From Gimesia benthica (GTDB lineage Bacteria; Planctomycetota; Planctomycetia; Planctomycetales; Planctomycetaceae), in NCBI RefSeq assembly GCF_009720525.1, contig NZ_CP043930.1:1578501-1642500 (forward strand): a stretch of DNA of 64,000 nucleotides. Direction: 5' to 3'. Position 1 is the stretch's first letter, and every line of letters begins with the position of its first letter. The notes beneath the pieces are model-generated. The model saw only the letters and a program-made list of their open reading frames with translations, had not been told where the DNA came from and ran no database searches. This document shows, piece after piece, positions 8,048 through 17,425 of this stretch. Both the position numbers and the translations under genes were made by a program.

Positions 8048-11000
8048 ATGCGTCTGGATACTGTACTCAAAGTTCGCGCCAGAAAACTCTGGACTATCTG
8101 CCTGTTGTGTGCACTGCTGCCGGGGATGATGGCCTCTGCAATCGCTGCCGAAACATCCGCACCCGCGACTGCAAAAAGTTGTGCTGGCGGTCATTGTGCG
8201 CAAGCAGCTGCCAAACCAGAGCTGCAAGCCGAAGGGCCGGTTACGTTTTTCTCGAAACTGTTCGACACCAACGATTACCCGCAGCGCTGGTATTGTGGTA
8301 CCTGGTCGAGTGATGTGGGCTGGCTGCATATCCTGTCTGACATTGCCATCTTCGGTGCCTATTTCACCATTCCGGTGATGCTGCTCTACTTCCTGTTACA
8401 GCGCAAAGATCTCCCCTTCCCGCGAATTATCTGGCTGTTTGCCGCTTTCATTCTGTTCTGCGGTTTTGGACATCTGATTGAAGCGGGCATCTTCTGGTGG
8501 CCCGTTTACCGTTTTTCCGGGTTGATTAAGGCCAGTACCGCGATCGTCTCCTGGATTACGGTCTTCGTATTAATCCGTCTGATTCCCGAGGCACTCAAAC
8601 TTCCTTCCGCGGCGCTGTTAGGTACGAAGCTGCAGGAGAGCCAGGAACGGTTGGATTATGCGCTGGAAGCTGGACAGATCGGCGTCTGGGAGCTCGATCT
8701 GAAAACCAACCTGCTCAACTGGGACCGGCAGACGCGGGAGATGTTCGATGTACCTGCCGAGGAAACGGAACTGCACTACGAAGATTTCAGCAAGCGACTG
8801 CATCCCGCTGACAGGGAACGTGTCGAAACCTGTTTCAATAACAGCGTCGATACCGGCACTCCTTACAGTTGTGAATATCGCGTGATTTACCGGGATGGCT
8901 CGGTACATTACATCTATGCTCAGGGGCATGCGGTCTTTGATGATATTGGTGAGCCGAAACTGTTTGTCGGCGTCTACCATGATTTCACAGAACAACAGAT
9001 CCAGAGAAATGCCCTTTCCGAAAGTGAGCAGAACTATCGCAGCACCTTTGAGCAGGTTGCGATGGGAATCGCCCACGTGTCTCCCGATGGTCGCTGGCTG
9101 CGGTTCAATCAAGGGTTGTGCGATCTGCTGGGCTACACGGATCAGGAGCTGCTGGATCAGAACTGGCAGGACCTCACTCACCCGGACGATCTGGATGCAG
9201 ACCTCGTCCAGGTCTCGAAATTACTGGCAGGTGAAATCGATTCCTACTCGGTTGAAAAACGATACCTTACACAGGATCAAGCGGTTGTCTGGACTAACAT
9301 GACTGTTTCACTGGTCCGTCTGCCAACCGGAGAACCACGGCACTTCATCTTCCTGATCGAGAATATCCAGGGGCGCAAAGAAGCCGAAAAAGCATTACAG
9401 ATGTATCACCAGAAAGTCAAAAAACTGTCCCTGGTCGCCAGTAAAACCAAGCATTCGGTTATCATCTCCGACGCCCGGGGTTATATAGAATGGGTTAATG
9501 ATGCCTTTACCACGCTGAGTGGTTACACACTCAACGAGGTGATGGAACAGCACCTCTGTGATATATTACGGGGTCCGGAAGCAAACTCAGATACGATTGC
9601 CAGCATCAGAGACAGCCTGCAGAAAAAAGAGAGCATCGCGACGGAAATCGTGAATTATGATCGCGACGGACGTGAGTACTGGATCGAGCTCAAGATCGAT
9701 CCAGTGTTTGATGACGATGACATCCTGCTGAACTTCATCGCCACCCAGGTCGATGTGACGGCCCGCAAACAGTCGGAGTTGGCCCTGCGCATGGCCAACT
9801 CACAGTTCAGTAAATTGCGACAGGCCGACATCCTGGGAATCATGACCTGTCGCTTTGACGGCAGTGTCGAACAGGCGAATGACGAACTGCTCCGCATTCT
9901 CGGCTATACGACCAACGACCTGGAAGCCGGGTTAATCAACTGCCAGGAGCTGACGCCGACAGAGTGGCAGCAGCGCGATCAGGAAGTGTTGCAGGAAATG
10001 CTGGAAACCGGCGCAGCAAAACCGATCGAAAAAGAATACTACCGTAAAGATGGCAGCCGCGTTCCCGTTGTACTGGGCATGACGCGCCTGGATGAAGCGG
10101 AGGACCTCTGTCTCTGTTTCGTACTGGATGCCACCGCGCAGAAAGAGACCGAAGAAAAACTGAAAGACGCCAAACAGGTCGCGGAAGAAGCGAGCCGGGC
10201 CAAGAGTGATTTCCTGGCCAATATGAGCCACGAACTGCGTACGCCACTCAATGGAGTGATCGGCATGACAGAATTACTGGCCGGTACAAACCTGAACCGA
10301 CAGCAGCAGGACTTCGTCGATGCCTGCCGGAACAGTGGTGAATCGCTGCTGGGCCTGATCAATGATATTCTCGACTTCTCCAAAATCGAAGCCGGCAAAC
10401 TGGACCTGGACCTGCATCAATTTGACATAGAAAAACTGCTGATGGACACCATGAGCACTATGGTCTGGCGAGCTGCTGAGAAAGATCTGGAGCTTCCCTG
10501 TTCTATTGATCCAGCCACGCGACTGATTCTTAAGGGAGACAGTTATCGACTGCGGCAGGTATTGGTGAACCTCGTCGGCAACGCGATTAAGTTTACCGAA
10601 ACGGGTGAAGTTTCCGTGCGTGCGGAAGCCATCGAACAGGAGACCGATCAGATCACGATCCGCTTCACTGTGAGTGATACGGGCATTGGTATCTCTGAAG
10701 ACAAACTGGACCGCTTGTTCCAGTCATTTACTCAAGTTGATGCTTCGACCACACGCAATTATGGAGGCAGCGGACTGGGGCTGGTCATCTCCCGGAACCT
10801 GGTCGAATTAATGGGGGGATCGATTGGTATCGAGAGCAAGGAGGGCGCAGGTTCGACCTTCTGGTTTGAGATTCCATTTGAAATCATCTCTCCCACTTCG
10901 GTGGCACTCCCGATCCGCTCACCGCTGGCTGGGAAACGGGCCCTGATTGTCGACGACAATCAGAAGTGTCTGCAGATCCTGCACGATTTCGCCAAAGAAT

Positions 11001-12163
11001 GGGGACTGAAAACAGACCTCGCCGTATCTGTCGCGGAAGCCCTTTCGATTCTGGAACGGGCACACGACAACCAGGAGATCATTGACCTGGTGCTGACCGA
11101 TCTGGAACTGCCGGACCTGAGTGGAAGGGTTCTGGCCCACGAACTCAAGGACGCAGATCCCAAGGTCATTCTGATCTCCCGTTCGCCTGAAACACATCTG
11201 AGCCAGAGCGAACTGCAGGAGAGTGGCGCTGCTGCCCTGTTGCATAAACCGCTGAATCGACACAAGCTGTATGAGGTGCTCTGCAACCTGTTTCAACAGG
11301 AGTCCAGCCTGCCTCGCATACAGGATCTCGATGCGTATCAGGAGGATGAAGAACACGCATTTCTGTCGGCAACGACGGTTCTGCTGGCAGAGGATAATAA
11401 CATCAACCAGATGTACGTTACCGAGTTGATGAAACAGTTCGGCTGCATTTGTCATACAGCGGTCAATGGACTGGAGGCCATCGAAGCGGTTAAACGACAC
11501 AATTACGATCTGGTACTGATGGACTGTCAGATGCCGGAACTGGACGGGCTGGAAGCCACCCGGCAGATTCGTGAACTGGAACAGACAGGGGAACTTGAGG
11601 GACATCTCCACATTGTGGCACTCACTGCGAATGCGATCAAAGGAGATCGGGAGCGCTGCCTGGAAGCCGGCATGGATGACTATATCAGTAAACCCGTACA
11701 GAAAGTGCAGATCAAAAAGCTGCTCGACCAGTTCCATGCCCGGAAAGCATCTCGCCAGCAATCAGTTTCTGTAAAAACAGAAACTGTCGTTTGCACAGAT
11801 CGTACGATAGACACGGCTGCATTGATGGAGCTTTGTTGCGGTAATCTGGAACTTATTGAATCGCTGCTGGATGAACTGGAAAGCTCAGGCGAAACGCGTG
11901 TGGCACATATTCGCGAACATGCAGATCAGGGCAATGCCCGAGGGGTTGCTGAAGTAGCGCATTCACTCAAGGGAGCTACCAGTATTCTGTGTGCAGCCTC
12001 CCTGCAACAGTTATCACAGGAAATTGAGCAAACCGGCACTGAGGACCACTTGGAAACCATTGATGCATTGATCGATGAACTCTCTACCGAAATGCAACGT
12101 TGTCTGCGGGAACTTCCCCAAGTCAGAGAAGATCTGCAGGGTATGTCCGAAGAGGGCGAATAA
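8048..12163 (+). CDS. hybrid histidine kinase with ethylene-receptor-like (ETR1-type) sensor domain
   Basis: Multidomain sensor of 1371 residues. A signal-like N-terminus leads to a Cys/His segment (SCAGGHC, residues 44-50). A three-helix membrane domain follows at about 88-178 with D98, Y105, C138 and H142. Asp-to-Cys is 40 residues and Cys-to-His is 4, exactly as for Asp25, Cys65 and His69 of plant ETR1, whose Cys and His hold the copper that binds ethylene. Four PAS domains follow (about 200-320, 326-445, 455-575, 583-700). Then come HisKA with phospho-acceptor H728 (MSHELRTPLNG), an HATPase with N-box NLVGNAIKF near 841 and G-boxes, two receiver domains with phospho-Asp D1018 and D1159, and an Hpt domain with H1305 (AHSLKGA). 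A multistep phosphorelay within one chain is therefore expected. The output partner is not adjacent. The domain calls are strong; ethylene or other ligand binding is inferred. Confidence 0.92.
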   Translation: MRLDTVLKVRARKLWTICLLCALLPGMMASAIAAETSAPATAKSCAGGHCAQAAAKPELQAEGPVTFFSKLFDTNDYPQRWYCGTWSSDVGWLHILSDIAIFGAYFTIPVMLLYFLLQRKDLPFPRIIWLFAAFILFCGFGHLIEAGIFWWPVYRFSGLIKASTAIVSWITVFVLIRLIPEALKLPSAALLGTKLQESQERLDYALEAGQIGVWELDLKTNLLNWDRQTREMFDVPAEETELHYEDFSKRLHPADRERVETCFNNSVDTGTPYSCEYRVIYRDGSVHYIYAQGHAVFDDIGEPKLFVGVYHDFTEQQIQRNALSESEQNYRSTFEQVAMGIAHVSPDGRWLRFNQGLCDLLGYTDQELLDQNWQDLTHPDDLDADLVQVSKLLAGEIDSYSVEKRYLTQDQAVVWTNMTVSLVRLPTGEPRHFIFLIENIQGRKEAEKALQMYHQKVKKLSLVASKTKHSVIISDARGYIEWVNDAFTTLSGYTLNEVMEQHLCDILRGPEANSDTIASIRDSLQKKESIATEIVNYDRDGREYWIELKIDPVFDDDDILLNFIATQVDVTARKQSELALRMANSQFSKLRQADILGIMTCRFDGSVEQANDELLRILGYTTNDLEAGLINCQELTPTEWQQRDQEVLQEMLETGAAKPIEKEYYRKDGSRVPVVLGMTRLDEAEDLCLCFVLDATAQKETEEKLKDAKQVAEEASRAKSDFLANMSHELRTPLNGVIGMTELLAGTNLNRQQQDFVDACRNSGESLLGLINDILDFSKIEAGKLDLDLHQFDIEKLLMDTMSTMVWRAAEKDLELPCSIDPATRLILKGDSYRLRQVLVNLVGNAIKFTETGEVSVRAEAIEQETDQITIRFTVSDTGIGISEDKLDRLFQSFTQVDASTTRNYGGSGLGLVISRNLVELMGGSIGIESKEGAGSTFWFEIPFEIISPTSVALPIRSPLAGKRALIVDDNQKCLQILHDFAKEWGLKTDLAVSVAEALSILERAHDNQEIIDLVLTDLELPDLSGRVLAHELKDADPKVILISRSPETHLSQSELQESGAAALLHKPLNRHKLYEVLCNLFQQESSLPRIQDLDAYQEDEEHAFLSATTVLLAEDNNINQMYVTELMKQFGCICHTAVNGLEAIEAVKRHNYDLVLMDCQMPELDGLEATRQIRELEQTGELEGHLHIVALTANAIKGDRERCLEAGMDDYISKPVQKVQIKKLLDQFHARKASRQQSVSVKTETVVCTDRTIDTAALMELCCGNLELIESLLDELESSGETRVAHIREHADQGNARGVAEVAHSLKGATSILCAASLQQLSQEIEQTGTEDHLETIDALIDELSTEMQRCLRELPQVREDLQGMSEEGE

Positions 12164-12173
12164 TCTCCCGGTT

Positions 12174-13283
12174 TTAATGCAGAGAGTGTTCCGTCACTTT
12201 GTCAGGAAGTGACGGGGCATCATGCTTCACTGTTGTTTTACTCAACAAATAGTGTGAGACGTACCACTCTTCCCCGGACTGGTAACCGAACAGTTCCGCG
12301 ACCGCGAGGAAAAACAGACGCCAGCGCATCCACCAGCGGTGGGCCTGCTGTGTCCCATAAGTTTCTGCCAGGATCGGCAGGACTTGAGCGCTACGCTGGT
12401 CTAGATTATTCAGCCAGGCCTCGGACGTCAGCTGATAGTGACGACCGTTCCAGCGCCACTGCTGTTCGACCTGCATGTGTTGCTGGAAGTGTGAAAACCA
12501 GTTATCCGCGGGCATGATCCCCCCGGTAAAGAAATGCCGGGCCATCCAGTCGTCTGCATTTTGATCGCTGAATTCGTAGACATAGTTACGATGGCAGAAA
12601 ATATGAACGAAGAGTTTCCCGTCGTCAACCAGCCAGTCGGAAATGCGATTTAACAGGCGGGCATAATTCCGCATGTGTTCGAACATTTCCACAGAGACCA
12701 CGCGATCGAATTTTTGCTCGGGTTCGAAATCGTTCATGTCTGCAGTAATCACATTGACGCGGTCAGCATAGCCGCGTTCACGCGCCATTTGTTCGATCGC
12801 TGCCCGTTGAGAATGAGAGTTGGAAACAGCAGTGATGTGACATTGAGGATACTGTTCGGCGATCCAGAGCGTCAACGAGCCCCAGCCGCAGCCCAGTTCC
12901 AGGATCTGCATGCCATCTTCAAGTTGTGCATGCAGGCAGCTCTCTTTTAAAGCAGCGACTTCTGCATCGTCGAGTGTAGTCACCCCCTCCGGCCAGTAAC
13001 AGCAGCTATACTTCCGCTGCGATCCAAGTACCTGCTCATAAAAAGCGGCAGGTACTTCGTAATGCTGTTCGTTGGCCTTCTCCGGAACCAGGGCAATCGG
13101 GCTCTTAAGGGCAGCCTCGACGAATGCACGTCGATTTTCAGCATCCGCGGCAGGACTCCCCCCATCCAGGCTATCGAGTCGTTTGCTACAGAGCCTGCGA
13201 ATGGCACGCCGGACCAGACTGTCGGGGACCCAGCCCCGCTCCACACATTCAATGGCCAGATTCACCAGCATGTCAGTTTTCAT
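12174..13283 (-). CDS. cyclopropane-fatty-acid-synthase-like SAM methyltransferase (second copy)
   Basis: A 369-residue class I methyltransferase with the SAM-binding motif ILELGCGWGSL near residue 150, preceded by 'EQHYEVPAAFYEQVLG..YSCCYW', the substrate-side signature of the cyclopropane synthase/coclaurine-methyltransferase superfamily. It contains 'VSVEMFEHMRNY', the active-site strand. It is the last gene of the lipid operon and overlaps the DUF1295 gene by 4 bases. Its sequence is clearly different from the other cyclopropane-synthase-type gene of the operon, so a separate methylation of an acyl chain is likely. A relative in Rhodobacter methylates fatty acids on the way to furan fatty acids; whether this gene does so is inference. 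A perfect 9-bp hairpin (12191-12199 and 12207-12215) lies in its last codons. Confidence 0.85.
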   Translation of the reverse strand: MKTDMLVNLAIECVERGWVPDSLVRRAIRRLCSKRLDSLDGGSPAADAENRRAFVEAALKSPIALVPEKANEQHYEVPAAFYEQVLGSQRKYSCCYWPEGVTTLDDAEVAALKESCLHAQLEDGMQILELGCGWGSLTLWIAEQYPQCHITAVSNSHSQRAAIEQMARERGYADRVNVITADMNDFEPEQKFDRVVSVEMFEHMRNYARLLNRISDWLVDDGKLFVHIFCHRNYVYEFSDQNADDWMARHFFTGGIMPADNWFSHFQQHMQVEQQWRWNGRHYQLTSEAWLNNLDQRSAQVLPILAETYGTQQAHRWWMRWRLFFLAVAELFGYQSGEEWYVSHYLLSKTTVKHDAPSLPDKVTEHSLH

Positions 13284-14074
13284 GTTGTCACCTGTTTTGA
13301 TTTAGGAGGCCAGGGAAAGAAGGCACTCGTGGTCCGCTGATATTCGCGATAGGCTTCGCCCCGGCTCTTGATGGCCTGGGCTTCCGTAGGAGGAATTCCC
13401 GTCACATTGAGGATGAAATGCAGCATCAGGAGCGGGCCGAGAATTGTCAGCCAACCCCAGGGAGCCTGGATGGCCAGACAGACGTAGGCCCACCAGTGCA
13501 GCCATTCAAAAAAGTAATTGGGGTGCCGTGAATAGTGCCAGAGTCCGCGTTGACAGACCTGCCCCGTCTGGTGCGGATCTGAACGAAATCGGGAGAGTTG
13601 CTGATCGGCGATCAGTTCCCCAGAGATAGCAGCAAACCAGATTGCGATTCCGAGATAATCAAGAAACCCCAGCGGTGCCGTACTTCGAGCTGCCAGCAAC
13701 ATCGGCAGAGCAAAGAGCAGACTTCCCACCGCCTGAAGCTGATAGAACCAGAAGAGTTTCCCCTGGGCGGCGGTGCCCCATTTTTCTTTGAGGGTCTGAT
13801 AACGCCCGTCTTCGGGCATGGTCAATACGCGATAGAGAATGTAACCACTGAGTCTTAGAGACCAGAGCAGAGCCAACGTCGCGACGATGATCCGCCTGGT
13901 CAAATCGCCTTCCACACTTCCCCAGGCGAAAAACAGACTGAGCAAGCCGACTCCCATGCCCCAGGCAACATCAACAATGCCTGCATCCCCGGTCCGTTTC
14001 TGGAGCAACCAGAGCAGTCCCATGACAGCCGACATGCCTGCGCCGCCGATCAGAATCATCCACCAGGGATTCAA
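13280..14074 (-). CDS. DUF1295 membrane protein (steroid-reductase-like)
   Basis: A 264-residue polytopic protein of the DUF1295 family. The family signature is near the C-terminus: 'LWHYSRHPNYFFEWLHWW' followed by 'PLLMLHFILNVTGIPPTEAQAIKSRGEAYREYQRTT..FFPW'. This resembles the NADPH- and substrate-binding end of steroid 5-alpha-reductases and ICMT-like enzymes. About seven transmembrane helices are visible. Family members commonly sit beside cyclopropane synthase genes and probably reduce or modify lipid double bonds, but the reaction is not established. It overlaps both neighbours by 4 bases. Confidence 0.85.
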   Translation of the reverse strand: MNPWWMILIGGAGMSAVMGLLWLLQKRTGDAGIVDVAWGMGVGLLSLFFAWGSVEGDLTRRIIVATLALLWSLRLSGYILYRVLTMPEDGRYQTLKEKWGTAAQGKLFWFYQLQAVGSLLFALPMLLAARSTAPLGFLDYLGIAIWFAAISGELIADQQLSRFRSDPHQTGQVCQRGLWHYSRHPNYFFEWLHWWAYVCLAIQAPWGWLTILGPLLMLHFILNVTGIPPTEAQAIKSRGEAYREYQRTTSAFFPWPPKSKQVTT

Positions 14075-15381
14075 GCTATCACCTCCTCAGCCTGTTTGGT
14101 CAAGTCGCGAAGTGCATTGTGACGTACGAGATCGAAGCGACACGCCGGCCTGGCGAGCAGCATCTGCACCGTGTTACACTGCCGCTCCTCGAAAGCGGCT
14201 TCGCAGTAACAGAAATAATAATCCCACATGCGAATGAATGACTCGGAATAGCCTTGCGCGCGGACCGCGTCGATCCGCTCATGAAAGGCTTCCCGCCAGC
14301 AACGGAGTGTCTGGGCATAGTGGGGAGCGATGTCTTCCAGTTGCAGGAGGCGGAAATCGGTCACCCGTGACGTAGTTTCCAGGATCGCGGCCACCGAAGG
14401 GAGGCAGCCTCCCGGGAAGATGTAGCGGCGGATGAAATCCACGCTTTTGAGATATTCCTTGAAGCGCTGATCCTTGATTACGATTCCCTGCAGCAACATC
14501 ATGCCGTCCGGCTTGAGCAGGTCTGAGCACTTCTGAAAGTAAGTCTCGAAGAATTCGGCTCCGACCGCTTCAATCATTTCGATCGAAACCAGTTTATCGT
14601 ACTGTCCTTCCAGATCGCGGTAGTCTTTCAGCAGGAGTGTCACACGATCGGTCAGTCCGGCGGCGTCCACACGCTCGGCAGCCAGGTTGTATTGCTCCTG
14701 CGAAATGGTAGTGGTCGTCACCCGACAACCATAAAACTGGGCGGCATGCACGGCCAGCCCTCCCCAACCCGTGCCGATCTCCAGCAGATGATCGCCCGGT
14801 TTCAGATTGAGATTCCGGCAGACGCGGTCCAGCTTATTCAAAGAGGCTTCCTGCATGGTGTCGGTCTCCTGTTCGAAGACGCCGCAGGAATAGCTCATGG
14901 TTTCATCCAGGAAGAGGCGGTAAAAATCGTTCCCCAGATCATAGTGTGCATGAATGTTGCGGGCAGCGCCGAGGCGTGTATTCCGTCTGAGCCAGTGTCC
15001 GAGACGAGCGGCGCACTGTCGGAACCAGGCCATGCCCCCTTCAAAGCGATCGGTGACTTCCAGGTTGCGAATGAAGATCCGCACCAGTGCCGTCAGATTA
15101 TGACAGGACCAGTCACCATCGATCAGTGATTGAGCAATGCCTAAGCCTCCCTCGAGGACAGCCCGACGGTAGAAGCGGGGATTCTGCACCAGGACAACGG
15201 CGCGTAAGCCGGCATCCGGATCGCCGAAATGCTGCTCCTGTTCTCCATCGATGAGGGTTATCCGACCGTGCTGCATCGACTGTAATTTCTTCAGTAACAG
15301 TTTGCGGCAGGTCGTGTCCATGAGACCGGCAGACGCAGTTGCGTTCCAGGTCAGCTCGGGGGATTCGTTGATGGTACTCAT
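14071..15381 (-). CDS. cfa: cyclopropane-fatty-acyl-phospholipid synthase
   Basis: A 436-residue SAM-dependent enzyme that transfers a methylene or methyl group to the double bond of phospholipid acyl chains. It has the full family layout: an N-terminal lipid-binding part ('GGLGIAQSLIDGDWSCHNLTALVRIF'), 'NIHAHYDLGNDFYRLFLDETMSYSCGVF' near residues 165-190, the SAM motif LLEIGTGWGGLAVHAA near 220, and 'SIEMIEAVGAEFFETYF', with the downstream 'YIFPGGCLPS'. Overlaps of 4 bases with both neighbours place it in the middle of the operon. Cyclopropane or related ring fatty acids protect membranes against acid and oxidative stress. Confidence 0.93.
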   Translation of the reverse strand: MSTINESPELTWNATASAGLMDTTCRKLLLKKLQSMQHGRITLIDGEQEQHFGDPDAGLRAVVLVQNPRFYRRAVLEGGLGIAQSLIDGDWSCHNLTALVRIFIRNLEVTDRFEGGMAWFRQCAARLGHWLRRNTRLGAARNIHAHYDLGNDFYRLFLDETMSYSCGVFEQETDTMQEASLNKLDRVCRNLNLKPGDHLLEIGTGWGGLAVHAAQFYGCRVTTTTISQEQYNLAAERVDAAGLTDRVTLLLKDYRDLEGQYDKLVSIEMIEAVGAEFFETYFQKCSDLLKPDGMMLLQGIVIKDQRFKEYLKSVDFIRRYIFPGGCLPSVAAILETTSRVTDFRLLQLEDIAPHYAQTLRCWREAFHERIDAVRAQGYSESFIRMWDYYFCYCEAAFEERQCNTVQMLLARPACRFDLVRHNALRDLTKQAEEVIA

Positions 15382-16175
15382 GAGGTCCTCGCGTTGGGCT
15401 CTGTGCCTGTAATTTGATTATCTGTGGTCGAGAGATGACTGGGATGGGGATAGAAGGGAACCTTCTTCCACCATAGGCGTAGTGCCTGCCAGTAGATCGC
15501 CGCGAACACGTACCAGGTCATCAGCGGATAAGTCAGCAGGACCTGCCACAGGTTGCGGGTTGTGATCTCCCGACGTTCCAGTTGCATCGTAACGTCAAAT
15601 ACTTTTTCACTTTCACGATAGTTATCGATATGCACGGTCAGCTTTTGATGGAGCTCTGTCAGTTTCCAGCCATACTGCATATCCAGAGGCATGAAAGGCG
15701 AAACATGAAAGACCTTCTGCATCAATTGATCGTCCCCGTTTGTTTCCAGTTGTTTCCGTGAAATCACATAACAGTGCCGTTCTCCCCAGGGCGTGTTGTT
15801 CACTTCCGCGACGACGGTTTCCCAGTCTGTGCCTGCACGATTAAAACAGTAGTAGAAAGAAACCGGGTTCATCACAAATCCAAAATACCGCAGATGCGTG
15901 AGCAGCCGAATCGGCCCCTCGGGTCGGGGATAGCCCTGCTCTACCACAAAGTCGCGAACGCATTCTCCCAGTGGTTGTCCCGGATCGCCCAGATGATCTG
16001 CTCTGCGAAACCGGGCCAGAGCCGGACGACGGGTAGACCAGCACCAGCGTCCCTCGAACACGGAATCGAGTTCATCCAGATCGAGGTACATCAGGTAGAT
16101 TCGATTGCGAAAGCTGTGTTCGACGGGTTTAAGTCGTCTGTGTCGAACCCAGCCGGTGTAGATTCCGCTTTCCAT
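15378..16175 (-). CDS. DUF1365 family protein
   Basis: A 265-residue protein of the DUF1365 family. It begins with the typical 'IYTGWVRHRRLKPVEHSFRNRIYLMYLDLDEL' and contains 'LLTHLRYFGFVMNPVSFYYCF' and 'EVNNTPWGERHCYVI', the hallmark blocks. A hydrophobic segment lies near residues 215-240. DUF1365 genes are regularly found between an FAD amine oxidase and a cyclopropane synthase, as here; the biochemical role is unproven. The start matches the family N-terminus, which means the gene overlaps the end of the upstream FAD gene by 85 bases, an unusually long same-strand overlap. The 3' end overlaps the next gene by 4 bases. Confidence 0.88.
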   Translation of the reverse strand: MESGIYTGWVRHRRLKPVEHSFRNRIYLMYLDLDELDSVFEGRWCWSTRRPALARFRRADHLGDPGQPLGECVRDFVVEQGYPRPEGPIRLLTHLRYFGFVMNPVSFYYCFNRAGTDWETVVAEVNNTPWGERHCYVISRKQLETNGDDQLMQKVFHVSPFMPLDMQYGWKLTELHQKLTVHIDNYRESEKVFDVTMQLERREITTRNLWQVLLTYPLMTWYVFAAIYWQALRLWWKKVPFYPHPSHLSTTDNQITGTEPNARTS

Positions 16176-17425
16176 ATATCTTCAGTTTCCAGTAAATTTC
16201 GGCAGACCGCCAGGGCACTGTTAACACCATCCTCGTGAAATCCATTGCCCCAATAGGCACCACAAAACGAGGTTTTTCTCTGATTGATCACTTCCGCGTG
16301 ACGCCGCTGAGTCTCAGCCCGCTCGATCGTAAAAATGGGATGGGCATATTCGATACGACGAATGACCTTGGAAGGATCGACCCGCTCCTCACCATTGAGT
16401 GTCACACAGAACGTATGCTGTGAGTCGAGGCTCTGCAGCTGATTCATGTTGTAAGTAATGGTCGCTTTGCGATTCTCTCCCCTGGGCATGAAGTAATTCC
16501 AGCAGGCCCAGGCACGTTCACTGCGTGGCAAAACGCCCGTGTCGGTATGCAGCTGGGCGATATTCGGTTCATAGGGGAATGCGGAGAGCAGTTCGCGTTC
16601 GACCGGGTGTACGTCGCTACCGAGAATTCTCAAAGCCTGATCGCTGTGACAGGCAAAAATCACGTGATCGAACTCTTCAGGAGCAGCATTGACCGGAGCC
16701 ACTTCCACACCTTCCGTGAGACGCCTGACAGCTTTAATGGGGGTCTGCAGACGGATTGACTCTCGAAAGTCGGCGGTGATCGCTTTCACATACTGCTGTG
16801 AGCCGCCACAAACCACACGCCACTCAGGCAGTTCCCGGATCGCCAGGATGCCATGGTTGCGGTAGAACTCCACGATGAAGCGAATGGGAAACTGTTCGAA
16901 AGTGCCTACCGGGCAGGACCAGATCGCCGACCCCATGGGGAGAAAATACTGATCGATGAATTCGCGGGAGTAGTTCTCACGCTTGAGGTATTCGCCGACC
17001 GTCAGGGTATCGTTATCTGATTCCAGCAGGGCCAGCGAATGTTTGTTGAAACGAAAAATATCACTCAGGAGCTTGTAGAAGCGAGGGTTGAACAGATTCT
17101 TGCGTTGAGCGAAAAACCCATTCAGATCGGCACCCCGGTATTCCAGCCCGGTTCGTTCACACTTCATGCTGAAACTCATCCGGGTCGGCTGTGATGTGAT
17201 TCCCAGTCGGTCCAGCATGCGGGTGAAGTTCGGGTAGGTCTGGTGGTTAAAAACGATGAACCCGGTGTCGACAGGATGTTGTTCGCCGTCCAGATTGACC
17301 TCTATCGTGTTGGTATGCCCGCCGATGTAATTATTTGCTTCGAAGATTGTGACGTCGTGCTTTCGGTGTAGAAACCAGGCAGCTGTCAGACCGGAAATGC
17401 CGCTACCAATGATGGCAATTTTCAT
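16091..17425 (-). CDS. FAD-dependent amine-oxidase-family oxidoreductase
   Basis: A 444-residue flavoprotein. The N-terminal Rossmann motif IAIIGSGISGLTAAWFL (residues 3-19) and the acidic end of the second strand ('VTIFEANNYIGGHTNTI') bind FAD. The C-terminus has the second flavin motif ('FCGAYWGNGFHEDGVNSALAV'). It belongs to the amine oxidase/phytoene-desaturase-like superfamily. Members next to DUF1365 and cyclopropane synthase genes are linked to fatty-acid ring or furan formation in Rhodobacter (UfaD-type, from memory), so desaturation or oxidation of a modified acyl chain is plausible here. It overlaps the upstream DCC gene by 4 bases and the downstream DUF1365 gene by 85. Confidence 0.88.
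   Translation of the reverse strand: MKIAIIGSGISGLTAAWFLHRKHDVTIFEANNYIGGHTNTIEVNLDGEQHPVDTGFIVFNHQTYPNFTRMLDRLGITSQPTRMSFSMKCERTGLEYRGADLNGFFAQRKNLFNPRFYKLLSDIFRFNKHSLALLESDNDTLTVGEYLKRENYSREFIDQYFLPMGSAIWSCPVGTFEQFPIRFIVEFYRNHGILAIRELPEWRVVCGGSQQYVKAITADFRESIRLQTPIKAVRRLTEGVEVAPVNAAPEEFDHVIFACHSDQALRILGSDVHPVERELLSAFPYEPNIAQLHTDTGVLPRSERAWACWNYFMPRGENRKATITYNMNQLQSLDSQHTFCVTLNGEERVDPSKVIRRIEYAHPIFTIERAETQRRHAEVINQRKTSFCGAYWGNGFHEDGVNSALAVCRNLLETEDIWKAESTPAGFDTDDLNPSNTAFAIEST

Noticed and set aside
12191..12215. Terminator between kinase and methyltransferase genes
   Set aside because: The hairpin is perfect but lies inside the methyltransferase coding end and has no U-tract in either direction, so it was noted only with that gene.
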